Shown here: positions 18,298 through 26,807 of the stretch, piece by piece
How the letters are laid out: each line of letters starts with the position of its first letter
Position numbering within the stretch: position 1 is the stretch's first letter
Source: CAZBBB01 sp964490005
Lineage (GTDB): Bacteria; Planctomycetota; B15-G4
Length of the DNA stretch: 54,116 bases
Reading direction: 5' to 3'
Assembly: GCA_964490005.1 (NCBI GenBank)
Contig: CAZBBB010000011.1
Coordinates: forward strand, 1 to 54,116
Made by a program: the position numbers and the translations under genes
Notes under the pieces: model-generated
Database searches by the model: none
What the model was told of the DNA's origin: nothing
What the model saw: the letters and a program-made list of their open reading frames with translations, nothing else

Positions 18298-18723
18298 ATG
18301 CGCACCCTCGTCTTCGCAGCCGCCGTGCTGCTGTTCTCGCCCGCGCTCGTCGCGCAGGACCACATCGCCGTCCGTCAGGCCAACGCCAAGGCCAAGATGG
18401 AGCAGGCGCAGGCCCAGAGCAAGGCCAAGGCCGCCAGCCTCGACCGCTTCGTGAAGTGGAAGCGCAGCCAGTCCAAGTCGCCCGAGGCCGCTCCGGGCAA
18501 GCTGTCGATCATCGAGGCGCTCAAGCAGAGGCCGGGCGCGCGCTCCAAGGCCAAGCAGATCTACCAGCAGATGCTCGAGAGCCGCGGCAAGCCGGCCGCC
18601 GGTCCGGCCGCGGCCGCCCCGGGCAAGGGCCGCGCGGACGGCGCACCCGCCGCGCCGCAGAAGGCCAAGAGCAAGGCCAAGGGCAAGGACAAGGTCAAGC
18701 CGCAGGCCAAGCCCCGCGGCTGA
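18298..18723 (+). CDS. Small secreted Lys/Ala-rich protein
   Basis: A 141-aa protein of unknown function. Residues 1-19 form a clear signal peptide (MRTLVFAAAVLLFSPALVAQ). The mature part is strongly basic and rich in Lys, Ala and Gln (QANAKAKMEQAQAQSKAKA), predicted helical. It ends in a KAKSKAKGKDKVKPQAKPRG-like low-complexity tail reminiscent of histone H1-type basic tails. The ATG at 18298 has a GGAG at 18285-18288. A similarly built protein follows at 18906. It could bind polyanions such as extracellular DNA or acidic polysaccharide, but no family is recognised. Confidence 0.65.
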   Translation: MRTLVFAAAVLLFSPALVAQDHIAVRQANAKAKMEQAQAQSKAKAASLDRFVKWKRSQSKSPEAAPGKLSIIEALKQRPGARSKAKQIYQQMLESRGKPAAGPAAAAPGKGRADGAPAAPQKAKSKAKGKDKVKPQAKPRG

Positions 18724-18763
18724 TCCCCGGCGAGACGCCGAACGCACGCGGCCTCCGGCCGGC

Positions 18764-18783
18764 CGGCGCCCCGACGGGCGCCG
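18764..18783 (+). terminator. Hairpin after the 18298 gene
   Basis: An 8-bp perfect stem, CGGCGCCC (18764-18771) with GGGCGCCG (18776-18783), and a CGAC tetraloop, 40 nt after the stop codon. No T-run follows, so if it terminates it does so as a GC-only hairpin. Confidence 0.4.
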
Positions 18784-18905
18784 CGCCTTGCCGGGGGCCG
18801 CGGCGCTCGGCGGAGCGGCTTCGACCGCGACACCGCTTCGGCGGCCGCGCAAGTCGTCACGCACGCAGGCCGAGAGGGGGAGTCATCCACCTCGGAGCCC
18901 GCAGC

Positions 18906-19445
18906 ATGCGCCACGTCCTGATCGCCGCCCTGACCGCCGTCCTCCTCGCCCCCGCGCTCGACGCGCAGACGGGCTCCGCCGACGGCCGCTCGTCGGCACC
19001 GAAGGCCTCGTCCGCCGACGCCGCCGCCAAGCGCGCCGAACTCAACGCCCGCGCCAAGAGCCTCGCCGCCGAGCGTGCCGCCGCGCGCGTCAAGTTCAGC
19101 GCGCTCATGAAGGAGCGCGCCTCGAAGTTGCAGGCGGCCCGCGCGCAGCTGCACGACCGCCTCCCGGCGGCCAAGGCCGAAGGCGCAGGCACCCGGGTGG
19201 AGAAAGACGCCCGGCACGTCGCGTCGGACGAGCACGCCGCGCAGGAGCGCCATTGGCCCGCGGCCAAGCACGATCGGGCTCCGTCCGGCCGCGACGAGGG
19301 ACGGGCGCATCCGAGCGCCGGCGGGCCGCTGAAGCTGACCGACGCCAAGATGCGCAAGAGCGGCGAGAAGGCCGACGCGGCGCGCGCGCCGCAGCACGCC
19401 GGCAAGCGATCCAAGTCCGAAGTCGACCGCGCGCCGCGCCGCTGA
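18906..19445 (+). CDS. Second small secreted basic protein
   Basis: A 179-aa protein of unknown function with a signal peptide (residues 1-21, MRHVLIAALTAVLLAPALDAQ) and a mature part dominated by Ala, Lys, Arg and Glu. Residues about 36-90 look like a long amphipathic helix or coiled coil (AAAKRAELNARAKSLAAERA). The rest is polar, with His/Lys/Arg and many SGEK-type turns. It has the same layout as the protein at 18298 (signal peptide ending AQ, then Lys/Ala helix), which suggests related genes or the same job. It converges with the ABC permease gene, leaving only 7 nt between stops. Confidence 0.6.
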   Translation: MRHVLIAALTAVLLAPALDAQTGSADGRSSAPKASSADAAAKRAELNARAKSLAAERAAARVKFSALMKERASKLQAARAQLHDRLPAAKAEGAGTRVEKDARHVASDEHAAQERHWPAAKHDRAPSGRDEGRAHPSAGGPLKLTDAKMRKSGEKADAARAPQHAGKRSKSEVDRAPRR

Positions 19446-19452
19446 GGCCCGC

Positions 19453-20952
19453 TCAGGAGCGCAGCAGCACCGACTCGCGCCGGAACAGGCGCCCCGCGCC
19501 CCAGAGCACGAGCGCGGTCAGCACGAGCATGCTGCCCTGCGTGATCGCGTAGAAGTCCCACAGGTAGTTGCCCTTGAGCAGCTCCTTCATGAGCATCGAC
19601 ACGTTCATCAGCGGCACCCAGGCCCAGTGCAGCTCGGTCTCCAGGTCGGGCAGCAGCGCCGACATCGCCGGCAGCAGCACCAGGAACTGCAGCGGCGCCG
19701 TGTAGCTCTGCGCCTCCTTGAAGGAGCGCGCGAGCAGAGCCACGCCCAGCAGCAGCGCGGAGAACAGCGCGGCCACCGGCAGCAGCAGCGAGGCCGTGAG
19801 CGCCAGCGCCAGCGGCTGGAAGTCGAGCTCGAAGGCGCTCAGCAGCCCTTCGGGCAGCACGCCGTGGGTGAAGGTGAAGGCCAGCGAGGCGGTCGCGAGC
19901 ACGGCCGCCGTCACCGCCGCGCTGAACACGACGACGAACTTGCCGGCCGCGATCTCGAGCCGCGAGATCGGCGCGAGCAGCAGGGTCTCGAGCGTGAAGC
20001 GCTCCTTCTCGCCGGCCGTCACGTCGAGCGAGGGATAGAAGGCGCCGAAGAAGCAGAACAGGATGATCAGGTAGGGGAGCAGCGCGCCGAGGATCGCCTG
20101 CACCTTGCGGCTGTCGCTGGCGAGGTTGGCGACGCGCACGTCGAAGGGGCGCGGGAAGCCGGGCCCGAGCTGCTCGGCCACGAGGCGCTGGCGCAGTTCG
20201 AGGCGGCCGAGGGCCTCGAGGGCGCCGACCAGCCGGTCGTAGGCCTCCTTCGAGAGGCTCTGGCTGCTGTCGTAGACGATCGTGACCGGCACGCTCACGT
20301 CCCCCTGCGCGACCGTCTCCCAGGCGTCGAGCGGCAGCTCGATCGCCGCGTGCACCTCCTTGCCGGCGCCCGAGATCGCGCGCGCCAGCGCCGCGCCCGA
20401 CAGGCCCTCGGGCAGTTCGGCCGGCAGCGCCACGCCCTGCGGCAGGGGAGCCGTCGCGTCGGTCTCGCGCGGCAGCTCGGCCCACTTCACCAGCGACATC
20501 AGGCGCGAGATCGCGCCGGCATCGTCGAGCAGCTGCCGCTGCTGCTCGGAGAACTCGCTGGCCGCCTTGATCCAGGCGGCCGCCAGCGCCTCGCCGCCCG
20601 GCGCCCGGGTCTTGAGCGTCTCGACGCGCGCCGCGAGGCGCCCGAGGTCGTCGAAGCCGCCCACCCGGTCGACGCCCAGGCGCAGCGCGAGGCCGCCGAG
20701 CATCCCGAGGTTCTCGTTGAACCAGCGGCGCGTGAGGCCGATGAGCAGGTTGCGGTCGAGCGGGTCGGCCGCGATCACGAGCACGCGCTTCTCCTTGGCC
20801 TTGAGCTGCGTCTTCGCGAAGCGCGACACGCCGACCATCAGCACCGGCATGACCGCGATCGGCAGCAGCAGCATGAAGACCAGCGTGCGCCGGTCGCGCA
20901 GCACGTCGCGGAACTCCTTGCCGGCGATGACGAGCACGTTGCGCAGGCTCAT
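19453..20952 (-). CDS. ABC-2 permease, NatB type
   Basis: A 499-aa membrane subunit of an ABC exporter. One N-terminal span (about 24-42, TLVFMLLLPIAVMPVLMVGV) is followed by a large extracytoplasmic domain of about 230 residues. Five or six spans then lie in the C-terminal half (LLPYLIILFCFFGAFYPSLD, AGEKERFTLETLLLAPISR). The layout and the GEKERxTLExLLxxPxSR motif are typical of the NatB/ABC-2 family that extrudes Na+ or unknown substrates. Its ATG overlaps the stop of the ATPase gene (ATGA at 20952-20949), so the two subunits are coupled. Substrate is unknown. Confidence 0.87.
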   Translation of the reverse strand: MSLRNVLVIAGKEFRDVLRDRRTLVFMLLLPIAVMPVLMVGVSRFAKTQLKAKEKRVLVIAADPLDRNLLIGLTRRWFNENLGMLGGLALRLGVDRVGGFDDLGRLAARVETLKTRAPGGEALAAAWIKAASEFSEQQRQLLDDAGAISRLMSLVKWAELPRETDATAPLPQGVALPAELPEGLSGAALARAISGAGKEVHAAIELPLDAWETVAQGDVSVPVTIVYDSSQSLSKEAYDRLVGALEALGRLELRQRLVAEQLGPGFPRPFDVRVANLASDSRKVQAILGALLPYLIILFCFFGAFYPSLDVTAGEKERFTLETLLLAPISRLEIAAGKFVVVFSAAVTAAVLATASLAFTFTHGVLPEGLLSAFELDFQPLALALTASLLLPVAALFSALLLGVALLARSFKEAQSYTAPLQFLVLLPAMSALLPDLETELHWAWVPLMNVSMLMKELLKGNYLWDFYAITQGSMLVLTALVLWGAGRLFRRESVLLRS

Positions 20953-21722
20953 CGCGCGGCCTCCAGCACGTCGATGAAGGCCTGCTCGAGGTCCTCACCG
21001 TGCGCGGCGCGGAAGGCCGCCAGCGTGCCGAGGAACTGCACCCGTCCGTGATGGATGATCGCGAGGCGATCGCACAGCCGCGACACCTCGCCCATGATGT
21101 GCGTCGAGAAGATCACCAGCTTGCCGCGCCGCCGGCAGTCGCGGACGAACTCGACGATCGTCCGCGCGGCCAGCACGTCGAGCCCCATGGTCGGCTCGTC
21201 GAGGATCAGCACGGGCGGGTCGTGCAGCACGGTGCGCGCCACGTTGACCTTCTGCTTCATGCCCGACGAGAGCGCGTCGCAGCGCCGGTCGAGGAAATCG
21301 CCCATCGCGAGCAGGCCGGCCAACTCGTCGATGCGGCGGGCGATCGCGGGCCGCGGCAGGCCGTGCAGCCGTCCGAAGTAGGTCAGCACCTCGCGCGGCG
21401 TGAGGCGCGGATACAGGCCCGTGTTGCCCGAGAGGAAGCCGATCGAGGCGCGCACCGCGTCGGGCGCGTCCACGACGTCGTGGCCCGCGACGCGGGCCCG
21501 GCCGGCGGTGGGGGCGAGCACCGTCGAGAGCATCCGCAGCGTGGTCGTCTTGCCGGCCCCGTTGGGGCCGAGCAGGCCGAAGACCTCGCCCGCGCGGCAG
21601 GAGAAGCCCACGCCGTCGACGGCCACCGACGGCGCGCCGCGCCGGCCGCGGTACACCTTGCGCAAGCCGTCGGCCACGACGAGCTCTTCCATCGACACGG
21701 GTGGGGGGCGCTCCGGCGGCAT
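20949..21722 (-). CDS. ABC transporter ATPase, NatA type
   Basis: A 257-aa ABC ATP-binding protein with Walker A GPNGAGKTTT, signature LSSGMKQKVNVAR, Walker B VLILDEPTMGLD and switch His in IFSTHIM. It is the energy subunit for the permease encoded directly downstream. The start is uncertain. ATG 21722 gives ten extra Pro-rich residues, while ATG 21692 (MEELVVADGLRKVYRG) fits the family better; neither has an obvious ribosome-binding site. A minus-strand -10-like GATAAT (21745-21740) lies just upstream, in the short space shared with the divergent NifU-like gene. Confidence 0.92.
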   Translation of the reverse strand: MPPERPPPVSMEELVVADGLRKVYRGRRGAPSVAVDGVGFSCRAGEVFGLLGPNGAGKTTTLRMLSTVLAPTAGRARVAGHDVVDAPDAVRASIGFLSGNTGLYPRLTPREVLTYFGRLHGLPRPAIARRIDELAGLLAMGDFLDRRCDALSSGMKQKVNVARTVLHDPPVLILDEPTMGLDVLAARTIVEFVRDCRRRGKLVIFSTHIMGEVSRLCDRLAIIHHGRVQFLGTLAAFRAAHGEDLEQAFIDVLEAAR

Positions 21723-21738
21723 GCTATGACGGCCGGCG

Positions 21739-21745
21739 CATTATC
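21739..21745. promoter_or_regulatory. Overlapping divergent -10 candidates
   Basis: CATTATC reads CATTAT on the + strand and GATAAT on the - strand. It sits alone in an otherwise GC-rich 59-nt space between natA-like and nifU-like genes. -35 boxes are not clear. Confidence 0.3.
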
Positions 21746-21781
21746 CGGATCGCCGCCTCCCGTCCCATACCCGAGTTGCCG

Positions 21782-22021
21782 ATGGACGCCGACGGATTCG
21801 AAGCACGCGTGCGCGCCGCGCTCGACGAGCTGGCGCCGATGCTGGCCGCCGACGGCGGCGCGGTCGAGCTGGTGCTCGCCGACGCCGCGCGGCTGCGGGT
21901 CGAAGTGCGACTCACGGGCGCCTGTCGTCACTGCGCGGCGGCCACGCTCACGATGAGCCACGGCGTCGAACGCCGGCTGCGCGAACGGATCCCCGAACTC
22001 AGGCAGGTGGTGCGCGTTTGA
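21782..22021 (+). CDS. NifU-like Fe-S scaffold domain protein
   Basis: A 79-aa protein equal to the NifU C-terminal (Nfu) domain, which carries or transfers Fe-S clusters in the cytoplasm. It has ADGGAVELV, the paired cysteines CRHC in TGACRHCAAATLTM, and the usual ending GVERRLRERIPELRQVVRV. The ATG at 21782 is chosen because upstream codons encode no conserved sequence. Its stop overlaps a TTG start of the multihaem lipoprotein gene (TTGA at 22018), so an Fe-S protein is coupled to a haem protein. It could serve as a general Nfu for the cell. Confidence 0.88.
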   Translation: MDADGFEARVRAALDELAPMLAADGGAVELVLADAARLRVEVRLTGACRHCAAATLTMSHGVERRLRERIPELRQVVRV

Positions 22022-24234
22022 TAGGCTCACGAGCCGTGTCTCCCGCCGTCGGACCCCTGCGCGTGCGCCTCCTCCGAACGCCGATCGTCCTGGCCCTGCT
22101 GCTGCTGGCGTGCGGCGGCGAACCGAGGCCCGCGCCGCCGGCCGCGTCGGCCGGGCCGGCCGACGGGCGCCTCGAGCTGTTCGTGCTCAATCGCCTGCAC
22201 GCCTTCGGCGAGGGCGTGCCCTGCCGGCCCGAGGCGCTGGTTCCGCTGGCGACCGCGGCGCTGGCGCGCGACGAGGCCGCCGAGCGCAGCGACGCGGCCG
22301 GCTTCTTCGCGATCGGGGACACCCTCGTCATCCCGGGCTGGCGGGCCGGCTTCAAGCCGCTCGACGTCGCCGTCGAGGCGATCGCCGAGGTCGAGCTGCA
22401 GGCGCTCGCGGCCGCCCGTCCCACGGCCTGGGTGCCGGGCGCGCGCGACCTGGCGCTGGGCCCGGCCGCGCTGCTCGAGCGCGCGGCGGCGCTCGGCATC
22501 CCCGTGCTGGCGAGCAATCTCGACGTCGCCGGTGCGCCCGAGCCGCTGCGCACGCTGGTCGTGCAGGCCGGCTCGCTGCGGGTGGGCTTCCTGGGGCTGC
22601 TCCCGGGCCGCACGGCCAACGACGAGTTCGGCGGCGACGACGTGGAGATGCGCGCCGCGGTGGCGACCGCGCGACGGCTGTCCGAGAAGTTGCGCGCGGA
22701 GGACGGCGTGCACCTCGTGGTCGCCTTCAGCACGCTCACGACCAAGCTCAACGAGAGCGTGGCGGCCGTGCCCGGGGTGAACATCGTCTATGGCTCGCTC
22801 GACGACAAGTTCGGCTCGGGCGTGCTCGTCGTGCACGGCAACTCGGCGGCGCTCGCCGCCCTGCCCGACGGGGCCGAACTGGCGCACACGACGATCCAGA
22901 TCCGCGACGGCAACCTGAACATGGCCGACGTCTCGTCGCTGCACAACCTGCCGCAGCTCATCGCGGCCGACGAGGCCGAGGTGCAGGCGGCCGCCGAGCG
23001 CTTCGGCACGACCGACGCCGAGACCCTCGCGTCGCTGGCCTACCCCGACAACCGCGAGTTCTTCCTGCGCATGGTCGAGCGCATCGGCGAGAACCAGGAG
23101 TTCCTGGCCGAGTACTCCGACTACGCCGGCTCGATGATCGATCACTGGTACGTCGACCCGCGTCCGGTGCCGGACGAGCACCCCGTGCAACAGCGCCTGG
23201 CGCAGCGCGGCCCGGCGCTCGAGGCGGCCTACGCCACGGCCCGGCTCAAGCCCGCCGAGCCGCCCGAGGGCACGCCGCTCATTCCGCAGACGGCGGCCTG
23301 CACCGAGTGCCACGCCTCGCAGGTGAAGTTCTGGCAGTCGACCGCGCACGCGCAGGCGGTCGAGGCCCTCGCCGCGGACCAGCGCCTGCGCGACCCGGCC
23401 TGCCTGCGCTGCCATACGACCGGATTCGGCGAGCAGGGCGGCTGGATCGACCCGCGCTTCGACGCGCCCTTCGGCGCGGTGACGTGCTACTCCTGCCACC
23501 AGGTCACCGCCAACCACATGACGACGCGCCGGGCGCTGCTCGACCCGCTCTACGTCGTGGCCGAGGCCGACCGCATGGACTGCGCGAGCTGCCACGTCCC
23601 GCGTCGCTCGCCCGACTTCGTCCGCGAGCGCGCGCTGCCGCTGGTGGCCTGCCCGCCCTCGCCGCCCGACGACCCGCAGCTGCTCCTGCTGCGCCACCAG
23701 GCGGTCGAGCACATCCGCACGCGACGCGAACGCGGCGAGGACGAGCCGCGCGACCGCTACCTCGAGGGCCGCGCGCTCGCGGCGCTCGGCGGGGCGCGCC
23801 GCGCCGAGGGCCTCGACGTGCTGCTGGAGGTCGCGCTCAAGAACGCGAGCGACGCGCGCATGGCGATCGAGATCGCGAGGCTGCTCGACGAGTACGGACA
23901 GAGCGTGCGCGCCCGCGACAGCCTGCGCACGTATCTCACCGCGCAGCCGGGCGACCCGGCGGTGAACCTCGAGTTCGTGCGCCTGCTCGTCTCCCCGCTC
24001 GACCCCGCCGCCGCCGAACCCCTGCAGGCGCTGGCCATGATCGACGTGCTCATCCCGCCCGATAGCGAGGCCGCCGACGAGAAGGCGCTGCTCGACTATC
24101 GCCTGCTGCAGGTCGAGGCGCTGTTCATGACGGGCCGCACGCAGGAGGCCGCCACGCTCGTGGGCACGCTCGCCGGCAAGCACGGCCGCGACCCGCGGCT
24201 GCAGGCGACGATGGAGCGCTGGCTGCGTCGCTGA
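22018..24234 (+). CDS. Lipoprotein: degenerate 5'-nucleotidase-like domain plus tetrahaem cytochrome c
   Basis: A 738-aa exported lipoprotein. The hydrophobic segment ends in the lipobox LLLLAC (C32). Residues about 50-300 resemble the UshA/5'-nucleotidase metallophosphatase fold (GDTLVIPG, ASNLDV, FLGLLPG, VNIVYGS), but the metal ligands are gone: the usual GNHE is GARD (141-144), and the later SH and GH motifs are lost. Four c-type haem sites follow: CTECH 428-432, CLRCH 462-466, CYSCH 490-494 and CASCH 522-526. The C-terminal roughly 200 residues are helical and TPR-like. Start may be TTG 22018 (overlapping the nifU-like stop), GTG 22036 or GTG 22063. The likely role is periplasmic or surface electron transfer; the N-terminal domain is probably non-catalytic. 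Confidence 0.82.
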   Translation: MIGSRAVSPAVGPLRVRLLRTPIVLALLLLACGGEPRPAPPAASAGPADGRLELFVLNRLHAFGEGVPCRPEALVPLATAALARDEAAERSDAAGFFAIGDTLVIPGWRAGFKPLDVAVEAIAEVELQALAAARPTAWVPGARDLALGPAALLERAAALGIPVLASNLDVAGAPEPLRTLVVQAGSLRVGFLGLLPGRTANDEFGGDDVEMRAAVATARRLSEKLRAEDGVHLVVAFSTLTTKLNESVAAVPGVNIVYGSLDDKFGSGVLVVHGNSAALAALPDGAELAHTTIQIRDGNLNMADVSSLHNLPQLIAADEAEVQAAAERFGTTDAETLASLAYPDNREFFLRMVERIGENQEFLAEYSDYAGSMIDHWYVDPRPVPDEHPVQQRLAQRGPALEAAYATARLKPAEPPEGTPLIPQTAACTECHASQVKFWQSTAHAQAVEALAADQRLRDPACLRCHTTGFGEQGGWIDPRFDAPFGAVTCYSCHQVTANHMTTRRALLDPLYVVAEADRMDCASCHVPRRSPDFVRERALPLVACPPSPPDDPQLLLLRHQAVEHIRTRRERGEDEPRDRYLEGRALAALGGARRAEGLDVLLEVALKNASDARMAIEIARLLDEYGQSVRARDSLRTYLTAQPGDPAVNLEFVRLLVSPLDPAAAEPLQALAMIDVLIPPDSEAADEKALLDYRLLQVEALFMTGRTQEAATLVGTLAGKHGRDPRLQATMERWLRR

Positions 24235-24242
24235 AGGGCCGC

Positions 24243-25004
24243 TCAGGCCTCGGCGGGCAGGCCCGGCAGCGTCACGACGAACACCACGCCCTCGGGTCCG
24301 CCGCGCGAGGCCAGCGCGATCGAGCCGCCGAAGCGCTCGAGCAGCGAGCGGCACAGCGCGAGCCCGAGGCCCGTCCCGACGCCGGCGGGCTTGGTCGTGA
24401 AGAAGGGTTTGAAGATCTCCTCGACGAGCGCCTCGTCGATGGGGGGGCCGTTGTTGCGCACGCGCACCTCGACGCTGCCCGAGGCGGTGCGCTCGGCGGT
24501 GATGCCGATCTCGCGCGGGTGCACGTCGCTCTGCTGCAGGCTCTGGCGCGCGTTCTCGAGCAGGTTGAGCAGCACCTGCACGCAGGTGCCGTCGTGGCCG
24601 CGCGCCGTGAGCGCCATCGGCGGCAGGACCGCGGCGACGCTCACGCGCGCCTGCCGCATGGCGTGCGCCGCGAGATTCACGGCGGCGGAGATCGTGCGGC
24701 CCACGTCGATCGACTCGACCTCGCCCGTGCCGCGCCGCGTGAACGAGAGCATGTCGTCGACGAGCGTCGAGAGGCGGCGCGTCTCGCGCAGGATCGCGCC
24801 GAGATCCTCGCGCTGCTGCTCGTCGGCGGCCTGCTCGAGCAGCAGCTGCGCGTAGCCGTGGATCACGGCGAGCGGGTTGTTGATCTCGTGCACCACGCCC
24901 GCGAGCATCTGCCCGGCCTGTTCGAGGCGCAGGCGATGCGCACGCTCGGCCTCCGTCGGCGACGGGGCTCCCTCGGCATCCCCGCGCCGCTCCTCGTCAG
25001 GCAC
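24243..25004 (-). CDS. Soluble sensor histidine kinase
   Basis: A 253-aa two-component kinase with only the transmitter. A HisKA helix with the phospho-His is in AGVVHEINNPLAVIHGYAQLL. The HATPase_c domain has N box LLNLLENARQSL, a short G1 (RNNGPPID), F box IFKPFFTTK and G2 GTGLGLALCRSLLE. It has no membrane span and no PAS or GAF input domain. Start GTG 25004 is chosen because GGGAGG lies 7 nt upstream (25017-25012); an ATG at 25073 would add a poorly structured leader. No response regulator is near, so it is an orphan. Fast-growing NtrB-like kinases share this H box. Confidence 0.87.
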   Translation of the reverse strand: MPDEERRGDAEGAPSPTEAERAHRLRLEQAGQMLAGVVHEINNPLAVIHGYAQLLLEQAADEQQREDLGAILRETRRLSTLVDDMLSFTRRGTGEVESIDVGRTISAAVNLAAHAMRQARVSVAAVLPPMALTARGHDGTCVQVLLNLLENARQSLQQSDVHPREIGITAERTASGSVEVRVRNNGPPIDEALVEEIFKPFFTTKPAGVGTGLGLALCRSLLERFGGSIALASRGGPEGVVFVVTLPGLPAEA

Positions 25005-25133
25005 GAGGCCGCCTCCCGTGGTCCGCAGGACGCACATCCACGGGGGCTCATGCTGCGCTACGCACCACGTCATTCCAAGCGTGCAGCGGCGCCGACGCGG
25101 GCCGCCGGCGGGGGAGCGGGCCCGCGTCCCGCG

Positions 25134-26801
25134 TCAGCGGCCGCCCTGCTCGCGGTGGATGCGGCGCTGCTCGGCGACCCAGGTGCGCAGCAGTCCGCCG
25201 CGCGGCGAGGGGCGGCCGCGGTCGTCGAGCAGCGTCTCGGCCAGCCCCTCGGCGGCCTCGAAGTCCTGCCGCTCGACGAGCGCCTGGATCATCGTGCCGA
25301 TGGCCGCCTCGTCGTCCGGGAGGGCGCGCGAGCCGAGTTCGGCGTGCCGCAGGGCCCCGTCGGGCTGGCGCAACAGGCGCGTCTCGGCGTCGAGCATCAG
25401 GCTGGCGGCACGCAGATGCGCGGCGGGGGAGTCCTGCAGCAACGCCTGCACGAGCTGGCGCCCCTGGCCCGATTCCTGGTCGCGATGGCGCAGGAAGTCG
25501 GAACTCGTCTGCCCGCTCCACCAGGCGCTGGCTCCGAGGCTGGCCAGCATGAGGCCGCCGACGGCGAAACCCAGTCGGCGCGCGCGACCGCCGTCGCGGC
25601 CCGATCCGGCGACCCCGGCGCTCGCCGCGCACAGCACGATCAGGTCGAAGCCGGCCAACGCGCCCGGCCCGGTCGCCGTCGCCGCGGAGAGCAGGCCCAG
25701 CGCGAGCAGCGCCGCGACGAGTCCGCCGCGCGGCCACGACGAAGGGGCGCCGCGCGCCAGCAGGGCCAGCGTCGCGGCGGCGAAGAGCAGCATGCCGCCG
25801 CGCAGAAAGTCGTCCAGCAGCGCCAGCGGCAACCCGGGCAGGGGCGCATCGCGGAAGCGATCGGGCCCCAGCAGATCGACGACCACGCGCCGGGACAGCG
25901 CGCGCAGCAGCTCGAGCGTCGAGGCCTCGCGGAACGAGCTGCCGACGAGGTCGAGCAGGCGCGCGGTGCGTTCGTCGGCATCGAGCGCGTCGTGACGCGC
26001 GGCGCCCAGCGGCGCGTCCAGCAGGTCCGCCAGCGAGTGCACCGGCGCCGACTCGATCTGCCAGCGCCGTGACGCGTCGGGTCCGCGCGCCGCCCACCAC
26101 CACGCGCCCGCGGCGAGCAGCGCGGCCAGCAGCAGCGGCAGGGCCGCCGAGGCGCGCGGCACGGGCAGCAGGTAGACCAGCACGCCGAGGGCGATGGCCG
26201 AGGCGGCCACCACGCCGCCCGCGACCGCGAGGGCCGACAAGCCGACGACCAGCGCCAGCCAAGCCGGCGCCCGCCAACGTCCCGTCCGCGCCGCCAGCGC
26301 TCCGAGCGCCAGGCAGCCGGCGGCGCCGACCACGGTCTCGGGCGCGGGATGCACCGAAGCCAGGACGAGATTGGGAGACGCGGCCCACACGCCGCAGGCC
26401 CAGGCCGCCGCCAGGCCCGGCTGGCGCAGACCGGCCCGGGTGTGGCGCGCGATCACCAGCGCGCTGCCGAGCGCGACCACGAACGCGCCCGTAGCAAGAG
26501 CCACGCACGCGGCACGCAGCAGCAGCAACGAGTCGCGACCGACGAACGCGGCGACCTCGGCGAAGACCCAGCCCGCGCCCGGTGCGCGCACACGATGCAC
26601 CGGACCCCAGATCCAGCCGTCCAGGACGGGGATCCACAGGTCGGCTTCCCATTCGGCCACGTCGTCGCCGAGCGAGACGGCAAGCGCCATCCGCAGCCCC
26701 AGCCCGACGGCCAGCGCCAAGGCGGCGAGCAGCCACCAGCCCGGCGAGGACGTCGCAGACGACTCGGGCTTCGCGGTGGGGTCGGGTTCAACCATCGCCA
26801 T
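25134..26801 (-). CDS. Polytopic membrane protein with helical C-terminal tail
   Basis: A 555-aa inner-membrane protein of unknown function. About ten hydrophobic spans fill residues 20-430, with an extracytoplasmic loop between the first two (WEADLWIPVLDGWIWGPVHR). A soluble helical tail of about 120 residues follows (LRHAELGSRALPDDEAAIGT), which could be TPR-like. The layout resembles membrane glycosyltransferase or mannosyltransferase-like proteins, but no catalytic Asp/Glu motif is certain. The ATG at 26801 is followed by a second ATG at 26795. Directly upstream (26808-26822) is an AT-rich palindrome of Fur-box type, so expression may respond to metal or oxidative stress. Confidence 0.65.
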   Translation of the reverse strand: MAMVEPDPTAKPESSATSSPGWWLLAALALAVGLGLRMALAVSLGDDVAEWEADLWIPVLDGWIWGPVHRVRAPGAGWVFAEVAAFVGRDSLLLLRAACVALATGAFVVALGSALVIARHTRAGLRQPGLAAAWACGVWAASPNLVLASVHPAPETVVGAAGCLALGALAARTGRWRAPAWLALVVGLSALAVAGGVVAASAIALGVLVYLLPVPRASAALPLLLAALLAAGAWWWAARGPDASRRWQIESAPVHSLADLLDAPLGAARHDALDADERTARLLDLVGSSFREASTLELLRALSRRVVVDLLGPDRFRDAPLPGLPLALLDDFLRGGMLLFAAATLALLARGAPSSWPRGGLVAALLALGLLSAATATGPGALAGFDLIVLCAASAGVAGSGRDGGRARRLGFAVGGLMLASLGASAWWSGQTSSDFLRHRDQESGQGRQLVQALLQDSPAAHLRAASLMLDAETRLLRQPDGALRHAELGSRALPDDEAAIGTMIQALVERQDFEAAEGLAETLLDDRGRPSPRGGLLRTWVAEQRRIHREQGGR

Positions 26802-26807
26802 AACGTC

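Noticed and set aside
22027..24354. A 775-codon minus-strand frame opposite the multihaem lipoprotein
   Set aside because: It contains no domain; the + strand frame has four CxxCH motifs and a lipobox in order.
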